From Pseudomonadota bacterium (lineage in GTDB: Bacteria; Pseudomonadota; Gammaproteobacteria; Burkholderiales; Gallionellaceae), in contig JAJXTL010000023.1 of assembly GCA_021783855.1 (NCBI GenBank), positions 1-27,811 on the forward strand: DNA of 27,811 nt. The letters are read 5' to 3'. The notes below the pieces were generated by a model, which worked only from the letters and a program-made list of their open reading frames with translations, was not told the DNA's origin and searched no databases. The translations under genes were made by a program, and so were the position numbers. Positions 1 through 7,934 of this stretch are shown piece after piece. Position 1 is the stretch's first letter, and each line of letters starts with the position of its first letter.

Positions 1-3
1 GGA

Positions 4-723
4 TTGAGGAGATATTTGCATAGTGTTTGTGAGCCTGAGCCGGGCTCGTCCAACAAACGGTTCAGGTCGTGGCTCGCTCCGCGATCACGACCTAACCTTA
101 ATCGTTATGTTTTGAATGATTTGTATACCGTCGTGATGCATGATGTGAAGAACCAGCTTGCGGAGCTGTCCATGCGCTTGCGAAAACGCGGCGATGCACA
201 GCAGGAAATGATCATAGCAATGAATGCGTCTCGTCGTTTGACAGAAATGTTGCTGTTGCAACGAGACGACGGAGGGCAGCTGTGGGTTAATGCCGACTCG
301 GTTAATCCCGCGGACTTTCTGGAAATGCTGGCTTCCGAATATACCGAACTGTTTCCCGATATTTCAATTCAACTCGATGTTGAACGCGCACCCGCCTGCG
401 CATTTTTCGATGATGCGCTGGTGCGTATGGCGCTGGGCAACGCGTTGCATAACGCCTGTCGTCATGCGCGAGCGCGAGTTCGGCTTGCCGCCTTTGAGCG
501 CAGCAACATGCTGGTGCTGGAAGTTTGCGATGACGGAACGGGGTTTCCTGAAAGCCTGTTGTCGACAGGCGGCAAAGCGCCTGCGGCGACGAGCGTTGCA
601 GGCACCGGGCTGGGATTATTCCTGGCACATAAAATTGCCGGCTTGCATCAGTTGCAGGATCGGTGCGGATATATTGAACTGAGCAACTTGTCAGGCGGGC
701 AGTTCCGCATGATTTTGCCATAG
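4..723 (+). CDS. Histidine kinase transmitter domain protein (start uncertain, possibly 5'-truncated)
   Basis: This encodes the ATP-binding half of a two-component sensor kinase. The H-box is visible as VVMHDVKNQL with the phospho-acceptor His near residue 46. An N-box (NALHNACRHA), a G1 box (DDGTGFP) and a G2 box (GTGLGLFLAHK) follow in the expected order, so the fold looks complete to the C-terminus. I see no membrane segment or input domain. The frame is open to the first base of the window, so the true start may lie outside. Within the window only TTG codons at 4 or 16 can start it early; GAGGAG at 6-11 sits close to the TTG at 16. It ends 14 bases before the end of topA, which is convergent. 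The partner regulator is not in view. The family call is firm; the protein's extent and stimulus are unknown. Confidence 0.75.
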   Translation: MRRYLHSVCEPEPGSSNKRFRSWLAPRSRPNLNRYVLNDLYTVVMHDVKNQLAELSMRLRKRGDAQQEMIIAMNASRRLTEMLLLQRDDGGQLWVNADSVNPADFLEMLASEYTELFPDISIQLDVERAPACAFFDDALVRMALGNALHNACRHARARVRLAAFERSNMLVLEVCDDGTGFPESLLSTGGKAPAATSVAGTGLGLFLAHKIAGLHQLQDRCGYIELSNLSGGQFRMILP

Positions 724-727
724 CAGG

Positions 728-754
728 CAGTGGCAACTCATGAATTGCCGCTAC
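728..754. terminator. Possible hairpin between convergent kinase and topA ends
   Basis: CAGTGGCAA at 728-736 can pair with TTGCC...ACTG at 745-756, allowing a bulge, across the short gap between the two convergent genes. A run of four T follows at 758-761 on the plus strand, already inside topA. It could serve as a weak terminator for the upstream kinase gene, but the stem is imperfect and the T run short. Confidence 0.25.
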
Positions 755-3470
755 TGGTTTTCGGCGCGGCCTTCGGTTTCGCTGCTGCCTTCGGTTTCGC
801 TGCTGCCTTCGGTTTCGCTGCTGCCTTCGGTTTCGCTGCTGCCTTCGGTTTCGCTGCTGCCTTCGGTTTCGCTGCTGCCTTCGGTTTTGCCGCTGTCTTC
901 GGTTTTGCCGCTGCCTTTGGTTTTGCAGTCGCTTTCGGCGCGGCCTTGGTTGCTGTTTTCGCTGCCGCCTTGGGCTTTGCTGCTGTTTTGGTTTCAGCCT
1001 TGGGTTTCGCAGCGGCTGATTTTCTCACCGGTTTGGCTTTGTCGCCTCGGGCGGCCTTGGCGGCAATCAGTTCCAGCGCTTCTTCCAGCGTGATTTCATC
1101 GACCGATACGTCCTTGGGCAGGGTGGCATTGATCTTGCCGTGGCGTGCATAGGGTCCGTAACGGCCGCTGCATATCTCTACCGAGGCCTTGTCATCAGGG
1201 TGGTCGCCCAGTGTGCGCAGGATGGTATTGCCGTCCTTGGCCTGTGCGAGCAGTTCTACTGCACGATCCAGCCCGATATCGAAGATGCTGTCGGAGCGCG
1301 GTATGGATTTGAATTTGCCGTCATGCCCGATGTAAGGGCCGAAGCGGCCGATATTGACGATGACCTTCTTGTTTGTTTCAGGGTGTAAACCCAGATCTCG
1401 CGGCAGTGACAGCAATTTCAGGGCGCCGGACAAATCGGCTTGTTCTACGGGCATTTCCTTGGGCCACGAAACGCGCTTGGGCTTGGTCTTTTCGCCTTCA
1501 ATCACTTCGCCCAGCTGCACGTAATGGCCGTAAGGGCCGCGCAACAGCAGCACGGTTTGCGCGGTATCGGGATGAACGCCCAACTCAACGCGCACTTCCT
1601 CCTGCGTCTCGCCGCCCACACTGCGTTTGTATTTGCATTCCGGGTAATTGGTGCAACTGATGAAGCTGCCGTAGCGACTCAGTTTTTTGGCCAGCGGCTT
1701 GCCGCATTCAGGGCAGGCTTCGTCCAGCAATTCCTGCGGACGTTCGATATTGGTTTTTTCCTTGATCAGGCCTGAAAAACCTTTCCAGAACTCATCCAGC
1801 ACGCCTACCCAGTCACGTTTTCCATCGGATACGTCATCCAGCTCATCTTCCAGCGATGCAGTGAAGTTGTAATCCACATAACGCGTGAAATGATCGGTGA
1901 GAAAGCGCGTGACGACGCGCCCGACATCGGTAGGCACGAAGCGCTTCTTGTCCAGCAGCGCATATTCGCGGGTTTGCAGCGTGGAGATGATGGTGGCATA
2001 GGTAGAGGGGCGACCGATGCCGTATTCTTCCAGCGACTTGACCAGGCTCGCCTCGGTGAAGCGCGGCGGCGGCTGGGTAAAGTGCTGCTCGCCGAACAGC
2101 TTGTCCACCGGCAATATGTCGCCCTCAACCAGCGGCGGCAGACGGCTGCCCTGCTCTTCTTCGGCATCGTCCACGTCTTCCATGTAGACGCTGATGAAAC
2201 CGGGGAAAACAAGTACCTGTCCGTTGGCCCTGAACAGCGTGTCGTCTCCTCCTAAGCGGATGTCGGCACTGACGGTGTCATAACGCGCAGGTGTCATTTG
2301 GCAGGCGAGTGTGCGTTTCCAGATCATTTCGTACAGACGGGCCTGATCCGCTGTCAGGCGTTCGCGCAGGCTGTCGGGTGTGCGGACAATCGAAGTCGGG
2401 CGTATCGCTTCGTGCGATTCCTGTGCATTTTTGGTCTTGCTCTTGTAGACGGGCGGGCTGCCCGGTAAATACTCGCCTGAAAAGTTACCGCTGATGTAGT
2501 CGCGGATTTCAGCAACGGCTTCCTTTGCCAGCGATACCGAGTCGGTACGCATGTAGGAAATCAGGCCGACGGTCTGGCCGCCGATGTCTACCCCTTCATA
2601 GAGCGTTTGTGCGGTGCGCATGGCGCGCTCGGTGGACATGCCAAGCTTGCGCACGGCCTCCTGTTGCAGGGTGGAGGTGGTAAACGGAGCAGCGGCATAA
2701 CGCTGTTTGGCTTTCTTTTCGATGCGCACCACTTTGGGCGGCAACTTTGCATTGTCAAGTTTTGCAAAGATCGCATCGTATTCGGCCTGACTCTTGATGC
2801 TGAGCTGCTCGAGCTTAGTGCCCTGGTACTGGAACAATCTGGCGGAAAAGGACTGGTGATCCTTGTGGCTGTCCAGATGCACAGTCCAGTATTCCTGGCT
2901 CTTGAAGGCTTCGATTTCCAGTTCGCGTTCGACGATCAGACGCAAGGCAGGGCTTTGCACGCGACCGGCGGACAACCCCGGACGAATCTTGCGCCACAAC
3001 AGCGGCGACAAATTGAAGCCGACCAGATAATCCAGCGCGCGCCGCGCCTGTTGCGCATTCACCAAGGGCATCGCGATTTCGCGCGGGTTGGCAACCGCCT
3101 CCTTCACTGCGGATTGCGTGATTTCATAAAAAACCACGCGCTTCATGTTCTTGTTTTTAAACCCGCGACGGGCTTTGAGCAACTCGGCTATATGCCAGGC
3201 AATCGCCTCCCCTTCACGGTCAGGATCGGGAGCGAGCAGGATGTTGTCTGCGGACGCCGCTGCCTTGGCGATGGCATCCATGTGTTTGCTGTTTCGAGCG
3301 ATGGTTTCGTAGTTCATCGCAAAACCGTTTTCGGTGTCTACCGCGCCGCTCTTGGGGACGAGATCGCGCACATGCCCGTATGAGGCAAGCACCTCGTAGT
3401 CATTACCCAGATATTTCTTGAGAGTCTTGGCCTTGGCCGGAGATTCTACGATCAGAAGATTAATTGCCAT
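738..3470 (-). CDS. topA: DNA topoisomerase I (type IA)
   Basis: Relaxes negative supercoils by single-strand passage. The N-terminus is a TOPRIM domain starting LLIVESPAKAKTL, with the acidic DPDREGE metal motif near residues 82-88. The catalytic tyrosine is Tyr306 in ISYMRTDS, matching the SYMRTDS/TYMRTDS active site of bacterial TopA. A four-cysteine zinc-finger unit (CPECG ... CTNYPEC) lies near residues 575-610. Three C-terminal Toprim repeats follow, recognisable by HPDT/HPET/HPDD and RGPYG/RFGPY/RYGPY. At 910 residues it is longer than usual for the three-repeat form because of about 110 residues of Lys/Ala/Pro-rich tail encoded by the tandem repeat. Basic tails on actinobacterial TopA are known to aid processivity; a similar role here is inference. 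It starts 9 bases after the smg stop and is likely co-transcribed with it. Confidence 0.97.
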   Translation of the reverse strand: MAINLLIVESPAKAKTLKKYLGNDYEVLASYGHVRDLVPKSGAVDTENGFAMNYETIARNSKHMDAIAKAAASADNILLAPDPDREGEAIAWHIAELLKARRGFKNKNMKRVVFYEITQSAVKEAVANPREIAMPLVNAQQARRALDYLVGFNLSPLLWRKIRPGLSAGRVQSPALRLIVERELEIEAFKSQEYWTVHLDSHKDHQSFSARLFQYQGTKLEQLSIKSQAEYDAIFAKLDNAKLPPKVVRIEKKAKQRYAAAPFTTSTLQQEAVRKLGMSTERAMRTAQTLYEGVDIGGQTVGLISYMRTDSVSLAKEAVAEIRDYISGNFSGEYLPGSPPVYKSKTKNAQESHEAIRPTSIVRTPDSLRERLTADQARLYEMIWKRTLACQMTPARYDTVSADIRLGGDDTLFRANGQVLVFPGFISVYMEDVDDAEEEQGSRLPPLVEGDILPVDKLFGEQHFTQPPPRFTEASLVKSLEEYGIGRPSTYATIISTLQTREYALLDKKRFVPTDVGRVVTRFLTDHFTRYVDYNFTASLEDELDDVSDGKRDWVGVLDEFWKGFSGLIKEKTNIERPQELLDEACPECGKPLAKKLSRYGSFISCTNYPECKYKRSVGGETQEEVRVELGVHPDTAQTVLLLRGPYGHYVQLGEVIEGEKTKPKRVSWPKEMPVEQADLSGALKLLSLPRDLGLHPETNKKVIVNIGRFGPYIGHDGKFKSIPRSDSIFDIGLDRAVELLAQAKDGNTILRTLGDHPDDKASVEICSGRYGPYARHGKINATLPKDVSVDEITLEEALELIAAKAARGDKAKPVRKSAAAKPKAETKTAAKPKAAAKTATKAAPKATAKPKAAAKPKTAAKPKAAAKPKAAAKPKAAAKPKAAAKPKAAAKPKAAAKPKAAPKTSSGNS
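769..930 (-). repeat. 18-bp tandem repeat encoding the TopA Lys/Ala/Pro tail
   Basis: Six identical 18-bp units run from 769 to 876 (plus-strand unit GCCTTCGGTTTCGCTGCT). Three diverged units follow at 877-930. Read on the minus strand each unit encodes a six-residue AAAKPK-type block, so the array expands the protein by whole hexapeptides without changing frame. The identity of the six central copies at the base level suggests recent copy-number change by slippage or unequal exchange. Confidence 0.95.
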
Positions 3471-3479
3471 GCGTGATGT

Positions 3480-3935
3480 TTAATGTAATTGAGTGGATTG
3501 TACGGGGACCAGCAGCTCTTCGATCAACAAAGGGCTGAGATCCTGATGGCGATCCCATAGCACGATGAGCATGATGAGTTTGAGTTTTTCCACTCCCAAA
3601 TCCTTTTGCTGCAGGGCAAGGGCACGGTCGATGATGATCTCGCGTTCGACGGCGGAAATCATCGTCTGTTGTTCGGCAAACAATAAAAATTGTCTTGCCT
3701 CATTGCTTAGGCGTACAAACTCCAGTTCGGCATAAAAACGCATTCCTGACTGATTCAGGCTGTCAGGATAGCTGTCGGCATTTTGCAGGCGCAGGGCAGA
3801 CAGCCAGGTCAACGCTTCGTCGATGTCGTCGCCTTCGAAACCGGCGGCAAAAAGTTTACGCGACAGTTTGTCCGGTGCGGGATAGCTGCCCGCATCAATA
3901 TAGCTTTCAAACAGGTACATCAGGATTTCAAACAT
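3480..3935 (-). CDS. smg: Smg family protein (DUF494)
   Basis: A 151-residue acidic cytoplasmic protein of the Smg/DUF494 family, recognised from the N-terminus MFEILMYLFESYIDAG and the middle GFEGDDIDEALTWL. Length matches the family. Its biochemical role is not established; the gene is habitually found between dprA and topA in beta- and gammaproteobacteria, exactly as here. It ends 9 bases before topA, so the two probably share a transcript. No strong ribosome-binding site is visible before the ATG. The 177 bases upstream, between smg and dprA, carry a perfect dyad and one copy of the dprA-flanking element, so smg-topA may have its own promoter. I found no convincing -35/-10 pair. Confidence 0.9.
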   Translation of the reverse strand: MFEILMYLFESYIDAGSYPAPDKLSRKLFAAGFEGDDIDEALTWLSALRLQNADSYPDSLNQSGMRFYAELEFVRLSNEARQFLLFAEQQTMISAVEREIIIDRALALQQKDLGVEKLKLIMLIVLWDRHQDLSPLLIEELLVPVQSTQLH

Positions 3936-4006
3936 ATATTTTGCTTAAGTTTAACGGGCATGGTAGATAGCCGACCCAAATTAATGTAAATGATTCACGC
4001 AGGGAT

Positions 4007-4023
4007 ATTGTCCAGTGGACAAT
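4007..4023. promoter_or_regulatory. 17-bp perfect dyad upstream of smg-topA
   Basis: ATTGTCCA and TGGACAAT face each other around a single central G. It lies 72 bases upstream of the smg start codon, in an AT-rich non-coding stretch. The form is that of a dimeric repressor operator. A TGGACA on the minus strand within it could serve as a -35, but no good -10 follows. The regulator is unknown. Confidence 0.4.
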
Positions 4024-4036
4024 AACTCGCAAAATT

Positions 4037-4113
4037 GCCATGCCTGTTTCCCTCGCCCAAACCCTCTCCCGGAGGGAGAGGGAACGAACGAATCGCTACG
4101 CGAGTTTCACGTT
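4037..4113 (+). repeat. Intergenic repeat element, copy 1 (dprA 3' flank)
   Basis: This 77-bp stretch aligns over its length with the reverse complement of 5268-5344. Shared landmarks are GCCATGCC at its left end, the hairpin CCCTCTCCC-GGA-GGGAGAGGG at 4062-4082, then GAACGAATCGCTACGCGAG... and TTTCACGTT at the right end. It abuts the dprA stop codon. A related box, CCATGCCCGTTAA, occurs inverted at 3951-3963. The form suggests a small non-autonomous repeat family; the strong central hairpin could also act as a transcript end for dprA. Confidence 0.8.
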
Positions 4114-5195
4114 TATTGTATGCGTTGGAACAAGCCGCCTGGCAGCGCAGCAATGCGACCTTCCAGTTCAAGCGTTAATAGCATGGCGGATAGCTGACTA
4201 ACCGTCAAGCCGCTGCGCTGACAAAGGGTATCCATGCCTACGGCATCGAAGCCGATCAGATCAAGCAGGCCGGTGCTTTGAGGTGCGTCGCTCCGGATGT
4301 TTTCAGGACTGGGTGTGCCAAGCTGACCCGCCAGTTCTTCGAGTATATCCTGTGCAGTTTCGACCAGCTTTGCGCCTTGCTTGATCAGTTTGTGGCAGCC
4401 ACGGCTTTGCGGAGAATGTATCGAGCCTGGAATGGCAAACACGTCCCTGCCCTGCTCCATCGCCTGACGCGCGGTAATCAGCGAGCCGCTCTGCGCGGAT
4501 GCTTCCACGACCAGACAACCCAGGCTCATGCCGCTGATGAGGCGGTTGCGGCGTGGAAAGTTGCTGCCGATGGGCGGCGTACCGAGTGGAAATTCTGAAA
4601 TCAGCGTGCCGGTTTTGGCAAGCTGATGCGCCAGATCGCGATTGGCGGCGGGATAAACCTTGTCCAGCCCCGTGCCGACTACCGCAATGCTGCTGCCCTG
4701 CCCGCGCAAGGCGCCGCGATGGGCGGCGGCGTCTATGCCGTGCGCCATGCCGCTGATGATGCACAGGCCGTTATCGCTCAAGGCGTTGGCAAATTGTTCG
4801 GCATTGTTGATGCCCTGCGGCGTGGCATTGCGGCTGCCGACGATGGCAAAAGCGGTGGTGTTCAATAAATCGGTGCGCCCTTTGACATAGAGCAGTAGCG
4901 GCGGGTCGGCAATGTTGAGCAACGCCTGGGGATAGCCGGCGTCCCCCAGGGTAACGATGCAATTCTGAGTGTCTTCCAGCCAGGCTAGTGTCGGTGCGAG
5001 CACCTCATCTTCGACGCCCTTGCTGATTGCGCAAGCGACCCCGGTTTTGACCCAGGGCTTGAGCGCGCTTGTCCGTGCCGCTAGCACCGCTTCGGGCGAA
5101 CCAAACTCTTTTAGCAGATGACGTGCCCCTTCACCCCCCAGACCCCGTATCAGGCTGAGTGCAAGCCACGCCTTGATCGAGGGGTCAACGGGCAT
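4113..5195 (-). CDS. dprA: DNA-processing protein DprA/Smf
   Basis: Loads RecA onto incoming single-stranded DNA during natural transformation. The 360-residue protein shows the DprA Rossmann-like core: GSRNATPQG at 120-128, SGMAHGIDAAAH at 148-159, GTGLDKVYP near 174-182, and FPRRNRLISG at 213-222, the DNA-binding loop. A short N-terminal helical domain precedes it, with IRGLGGEGARHLL resembling a helix-hairpin-helix. A C-terminal winged-helix-like DML1 domain (GMDTLCQRSGLTVSQLSAMLLTLELEGRI) follows. Length and motifs are complete. It lies between the LysM gene and smg, the usual betaproteobacterial order, so it is a resident gene despite the inverted repeat elements on both sides. The start ATG has only a weak AGG upstream. 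Presence of dprA alone does not prove competence. Confidence 0.96.
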   Translation of the reverse strand: MPVDPSIKAWLALSLIRGLGGEGARHLLKEFGSPEAVLAARTSALKPWVKTGVACAISKGVEDEVLAPTLAWLEDTQNCIVTLGDAGYPQALLNIADPPLLLYVKGRTDLLNTTAFAIVGSRNATPQGINNAEQFANALSDNGLCIISGMAHGIDAAAHRGALRGQGSSIAVVGTGLDKVYPAANRDLAHQLAKTGTLISEFPLGTPPIGSNFPRRNRLISGMSLGCLVVEASAQSGSLITARQAMEQGRDVFAIPGSIHSPQSRGCHKLIKQGAKLVETAQDILEELAGQLGTPSPENIRSDAPQSTGLLDLIGFDAVGMDTLCQRSGLTVSQLSAMLLTLELEGRIAALPGGLFQRIQ

Positions 5196-5255
5196 ATTTA
5201 ACCTGAAGCAACGAACGATTCGCCATGAATTTCATGGTTCGAGGGTGGCAAATTT

Positions 5256-5344
5256 GCCATGCCCGTTAACGTGAAACTCGCGCAGCGATTCGTTTGCCTC
5301 CTCTCCCTCCGGGAGAGGATTGAGGTGAGGGAAGCGGGCATGGC
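5256..5344 (-). repeat. Intergenic repeat element, copy 2 with terminal inverted repeats
   Basis: The segment is bounded by GCCATGCCCG at 5256-5265 and its exact reverse complement CGGGCATGGC at 5335-5344; pairing extends outward through AATTT/GAAATT with one extra base. Its inner 5268-5344 part is the inverted counterpart of 4037-4113, including the CTCTCCC/GGGAGAG hairpin. Another GCCATGCCCGTTA box follows at 5373-5385, overlapping the stop codon of the LysM gene. Together these fill the 187-base spacer between the LysM gene and dprA. Confidence 0.8.
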
Positions 5345-5382
5345 GAAATTCATCATCGGGGGTGGTATTTTCGCCATGCCCG

Positions 5383-6405
5383 TTAGGGGGTTTGTGCGCG
5401 ATCCAGAAGTTGAACCGGCTGGTCGGCTTGCATCACCAGTGCATAGGAGACTTTGTCAAATACGCGGAATACGAACAGCAAGCCATAACGAACTTCGGGC
5501 AGGGTGAGTTCTTTGCCCTCGTCTTTGATGATGCGACCCTTGCTGAACAGGGCCAGCACATGACCGTTCTGCAGGCCGTCGCGTTCACCCTTGTTGAGGG
5601 TGACAATAGAATTCTGGCCGCCTTGAGATACGCCGCCATAAACTGAAATGATGGTCGCATCGATCCGGCTTTCAGGTGCGCGCGGCAGATAGGTATGGGC
5701 GGTCTCGGCAGTGGCTGCGACCAGGCGGTCCCCGATATTGATTTCCTCTTTTGCATCAGTCACGACGACGGTGCTGACATCGCCGAATTTTGTGACCTCC
5801 ACTGAACCCAGATAGATTGCTTCGCGGCCCAGGACTTCCTTCGTATCGGGATCGATAAAGATCTGGCCGGGTCGATATACCTGCCATCTTCTCCCCTGAC
5901 TTTCAGTTAACCCTCTTGCATATACCGTATCCCCGGGGCCGACGATGACCCGGTCTTCGGGCAACCCTATCAGCGTTGGGCTGCTTGCCAGCGATTCCTC
6001 GCTAACCACTAAAGGCCGACTTAAAAAAGGTTCAATTGCCTTGGATGGAATGCTGGGAATGGCACTTTGCGCGCTTTCTTCGCTACGAGGCTGTGGCGAT
6101 AACTTGATGACGTCGCCTGTTTCAGGCACGCCTATGCTGAGCGTCCCGTGCGCGCGATCCAGCGCGATGGTCTGCCTCGGATAAATCCAGTGCGGATCTT
6201 TAATGCTGTCTTTGTTCATGCCCCAGATGTAAGGCCATCTCCAGGGGTCCTTGAAAAACTTGCCGGATATGCCCCACAGGGTGTCGCCTCTGACCACGAC
6301 ATATTGATCAGGAGCGTCGCTGCGTATCTGTGGTGCCTCTACAGGTTGGCCGGCAAAAGCCAAAACGGGCAATAAAAAGCAAAACAGCGATATAATCTTA
6401 CGCAT
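5383..6405 (-). CDS. Secreted LysM-domain protein
   Basis: A 340-residue exported protein with a cleavable-looking signal peptide ([18 protein letters not shown], residues 1-18). One LysM peptidoglycan-binding module follows at about 34-82 ([20 protein letters not shown]...[10 protein letters not shown]). The remaining 250 residues are rich in beta-type sequence ([37 protein letters not shown]) and carry no enzyme motif I recognise. LysM proteins of this shape sit next to dprA throughout betaproteobacteria, as here. It is divergent from def, with an 89-base shared upstream region in which I see no clear promoter. A cell-wall or envelope-associated role is inferred from the domain; a catalytic role is not supported. 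Confidence 0.9.
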   Translation of the reverse strand: MRKIISLFCFLLPVLAFAGQPVEAPQIRSDAPDQYVVVRGDTLWGISGKFFKDPWRWPYIWGMNKDSIKDPHWIYPRQTIALDRAHGTLSIGVPETGDVIKLSPQPRSEESAQSAIPSIPSKAIEPFLSRPLVVSEESLASSPTLIGLPEDRVIVGPGDTVYARGLTESQGRRWQVYRPGQIFIDPDTKEVLGREAIYLGSVEVTKFGDVSTVVVTDAKEEINIGDRLVAATAETAHTYLPRAPESRIDATIISVYGGVSQGGQNSIVTLNKGERDGLQNGHVLALFSKGRIIKDEGKELTLPEVRYGLLFVFRVFDKVSYALVMQADQPVQLLDRAQTP

Positions 6406-6494
6406 GGGAAACCCCGAGAGAGTCAGTGATAAAGGCGCACGGTATACAGTGGCGCGTTAAATTCTGCATCCAGTCAATCAAATTAGCAAGCATT

Positions 6495-6998
6495 ATGGCA
6501 ATCTTACAAATTTTGCAGTATCCCGACGAGCGATTGCACACAATCGCCAAAAAGGTCGTGCAGGTCAATGATGTCACCCGTAAACTGGTGCGGAACATGG
6601 CGGAAACCATGTATGCTGCCCCTGGAGTGGGTTTGGCGGCCACCCAGGTGGACGTCCATGAACAGGTCATCGTGGTGGACATTTCCGAGACGCGCGATCA
6701 ATTGATGGTGTTTATCAACCCGGAAATCTTGTGTGCGAGCGGAGACTCGGAAGGTGAGGAAGGCTGCCTGTCCGTGCCGGGTATTTATGAAGTGGTGCGT
6801 CGCGCAGGCAAGGTGACAGTGCAGGCGCTGGATGAAAAAGGTGTGACTTTTACACTGGAAGCCGAGGGTTTTCTGGCGGTGTGTATTCAGCACGAAATGG
6901 ATCATTTGAAAGGCCGTGTCTTTGTCGAATACCTGTCGCAACTCAAACAAACGCGACTGCGCGCCAAGCTTAAAAAGCGCAGGCGTGAAGCCATGTAG
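6495..6998 (+). CDS. def: Peptide deformylase
   Basis: Removes the N-formyl group from nascent proteins using a catalytic metal. All three signature motifs are present: [18 protein letters not shown] with the metal-binding Cys, and QHEMDHLKG with the two metal-binding His and the catalytic Glu. I place the start at the ATG at 6495, giving 167 residues beginning [14 protein letters not shown], the standard deformylase N-terminus. An upstream in-frame ATG at 6426 would add 23 residues with no family counterpart. It is followed after 6 bases by fmt, which adds the formyl group this enzyme removes; the pairing is the classic def-fmt operon. Confidence 0.97.
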   Translation: MAILQILQYPDERLHTIAKKVVQVNDVTRKLVRNMAETMYAAPGVGLAATQVDVHEQVIVVDISETRDQLMVFINPEILCASGDSEGEEGCLSVPGIYEVVRRAGKVTVQALDEKGVTFTLEAEGFLAVCIQHEMDHLKGRVFVEYLSQLKQTRLRAKLKKRRREAM

Positions 6999-7004
6999 AC
7001 TATC

Positions 7005-7934
7005 GTGAAAATAATTTTTGCCGGTACCCCGCACTTTGCAGCCTGCGCCCTGGAAGCGCTGCTCAAAGAGCATCAAGTTGTTGCGGTGTTGACGCAACCG
7101 GATCGCCCTTCCGGGCGCGGTATGCAGCTTGTCCCCAGCCCCGTCAAGCAGCTTGCCCTGCAACACGGTTTAACCGTTTTACAGCCTGTGAGCCTGAAGG
7201 AGGAGCAGGCGCAGCGCGAGATCGTAGAATCAGGCGCCGACGTGATGGTGGTGGCCGCCTACGGACTGATCTTGCCGAAGGCCGTACTGGTGCTGCCGCG
7301 TTACGGTTGTCTGAATATTCATGCGTCCTTGCTGCCGAGATGGCGCGGGGCGGCACCCATACAGCGAGCGATTCTGGCGGGGGACCGCGAGACGGGCGTC
7401 ACCATCATGCAGATGGATGCGGGGCTGGATACCGGCGACATGCTGTTGCGCCATGCCTGCCCGATTGCCGATGATGATAACGCGCAGACGCTGCACGATA
7501 AACTGGCGGCGCTGGGGGCTGTCAGCATACTGGAAGCTTTGCACTTATTGGCATCAAACCGCCTGACTCCGGTCAGACAAGATAACGATGCTGCCTGTTA
7601 TGCTCCCAAGTTGCTCAAAAGCGAAGCCATGATCGACTGGAATCAGGATGCAGGGCAGATTGCACGGGCGGTGCGCGCCTATAATCCTTTCCCGGTGTGT
7701 CAGACCAGGCTGCGTGATGCGGTACTGAAAATCTGGCAGGCTGAAGTCTGTCCAGATCAACACGGCAAGCCTGGAGAAGTATTGGCTGTGGACAAGTCGG
7801 GCATAACGGTTGCCTGCGGCAAAGATGCACTGCGCCTCACCGTGTTGCAGCGACCCGGCGGCCGTGCGCAACCTGCCGCACAATTGTTACAAGCCTTGCC
7901 GGTTCATCCCGGCGACTATTTTTCGGCCCCTTGA
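7005..7934 (+). CDS. fmt: Methionyl-tRNA formyltransferase
   Basis: Transfers a formyl group from 10-formyl-tetrahydrofolate to initiator Met-tRNA. The 309-residue protein begins MKIIFAGTPHFAACALEAL from a GTG start at 7005. It shows the catalytic segment LNIHASLLPRWRGAAPI (the conserved Asn and His), and the downstream GVTIMQMDAGLDTGDML with the conserved Asp. The C-terminal tRNA-binding OB-like domain runs from about residue 205 (AMIDWNQDAGQIARAVRAYNPFP). Length is typical. It lies 6 bases after def, and its stop codon directly abuts the rsmB ATG, so translation is probably coupled along the operon. Confidence 0.97.
   Translation: MKIIFAGTPHFAACALEALLKEHQVVAVLTQPDRPSGRGMQLVPSPVKQLALQHGLTVLQPVSLKEEQAQREIVESGADVMVVAAYGLILPKAVLVLPRYGCLNIHASLLPRWRGAAPIQRAILAGDRETGVTIMQMDAGLDTGDMLLRHACPIADDDNAQTLHDKLAALGAVSILEALHLLASNRLTPVRQDNDAACYAPKLLKSEAMIDWNQDAGQIARAVRAYNPFPVCQTRLRDAVLKIWQAEVCPDQHGKPGEVLAVDKSGITVACGKDALRLTVLQRPGGRAQPAAQLLQALPVHPGDYFSAP

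Noticed and set aside
730..1152. Plus-strand open frame of 140 codons with repeated Ala-Phe-Gly-Phe blocks
   Set aside because: It is the antisense reading of the topA tail repeat; any 18-bp repeat without stops gives such a frame. topA is certain on the other strand.
2607..3383. Plus-strand open frame of 258 codons opposite topA
   Set aside because: Lies wholly antisense to the TOPRIM and core region of topA, with no recognisable motif; it is a by-product of topA codon usage.
4037..5344. dprA as cargo of a mobile cassette bounded by the inverted elements
   Set aside because: The LysM-dprA-smg-topA order is the usual one in betaproteobacteria and no transposase is present, so insertion of small elements around a resident gene is simpler.
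6426..6494. Upstream ATG that would extend peptide deformylase by 23 residues
   Set aside because: Deformylases begin at MAILxILxYPD; the extension has no family counterpart and covers the likely promoter region.
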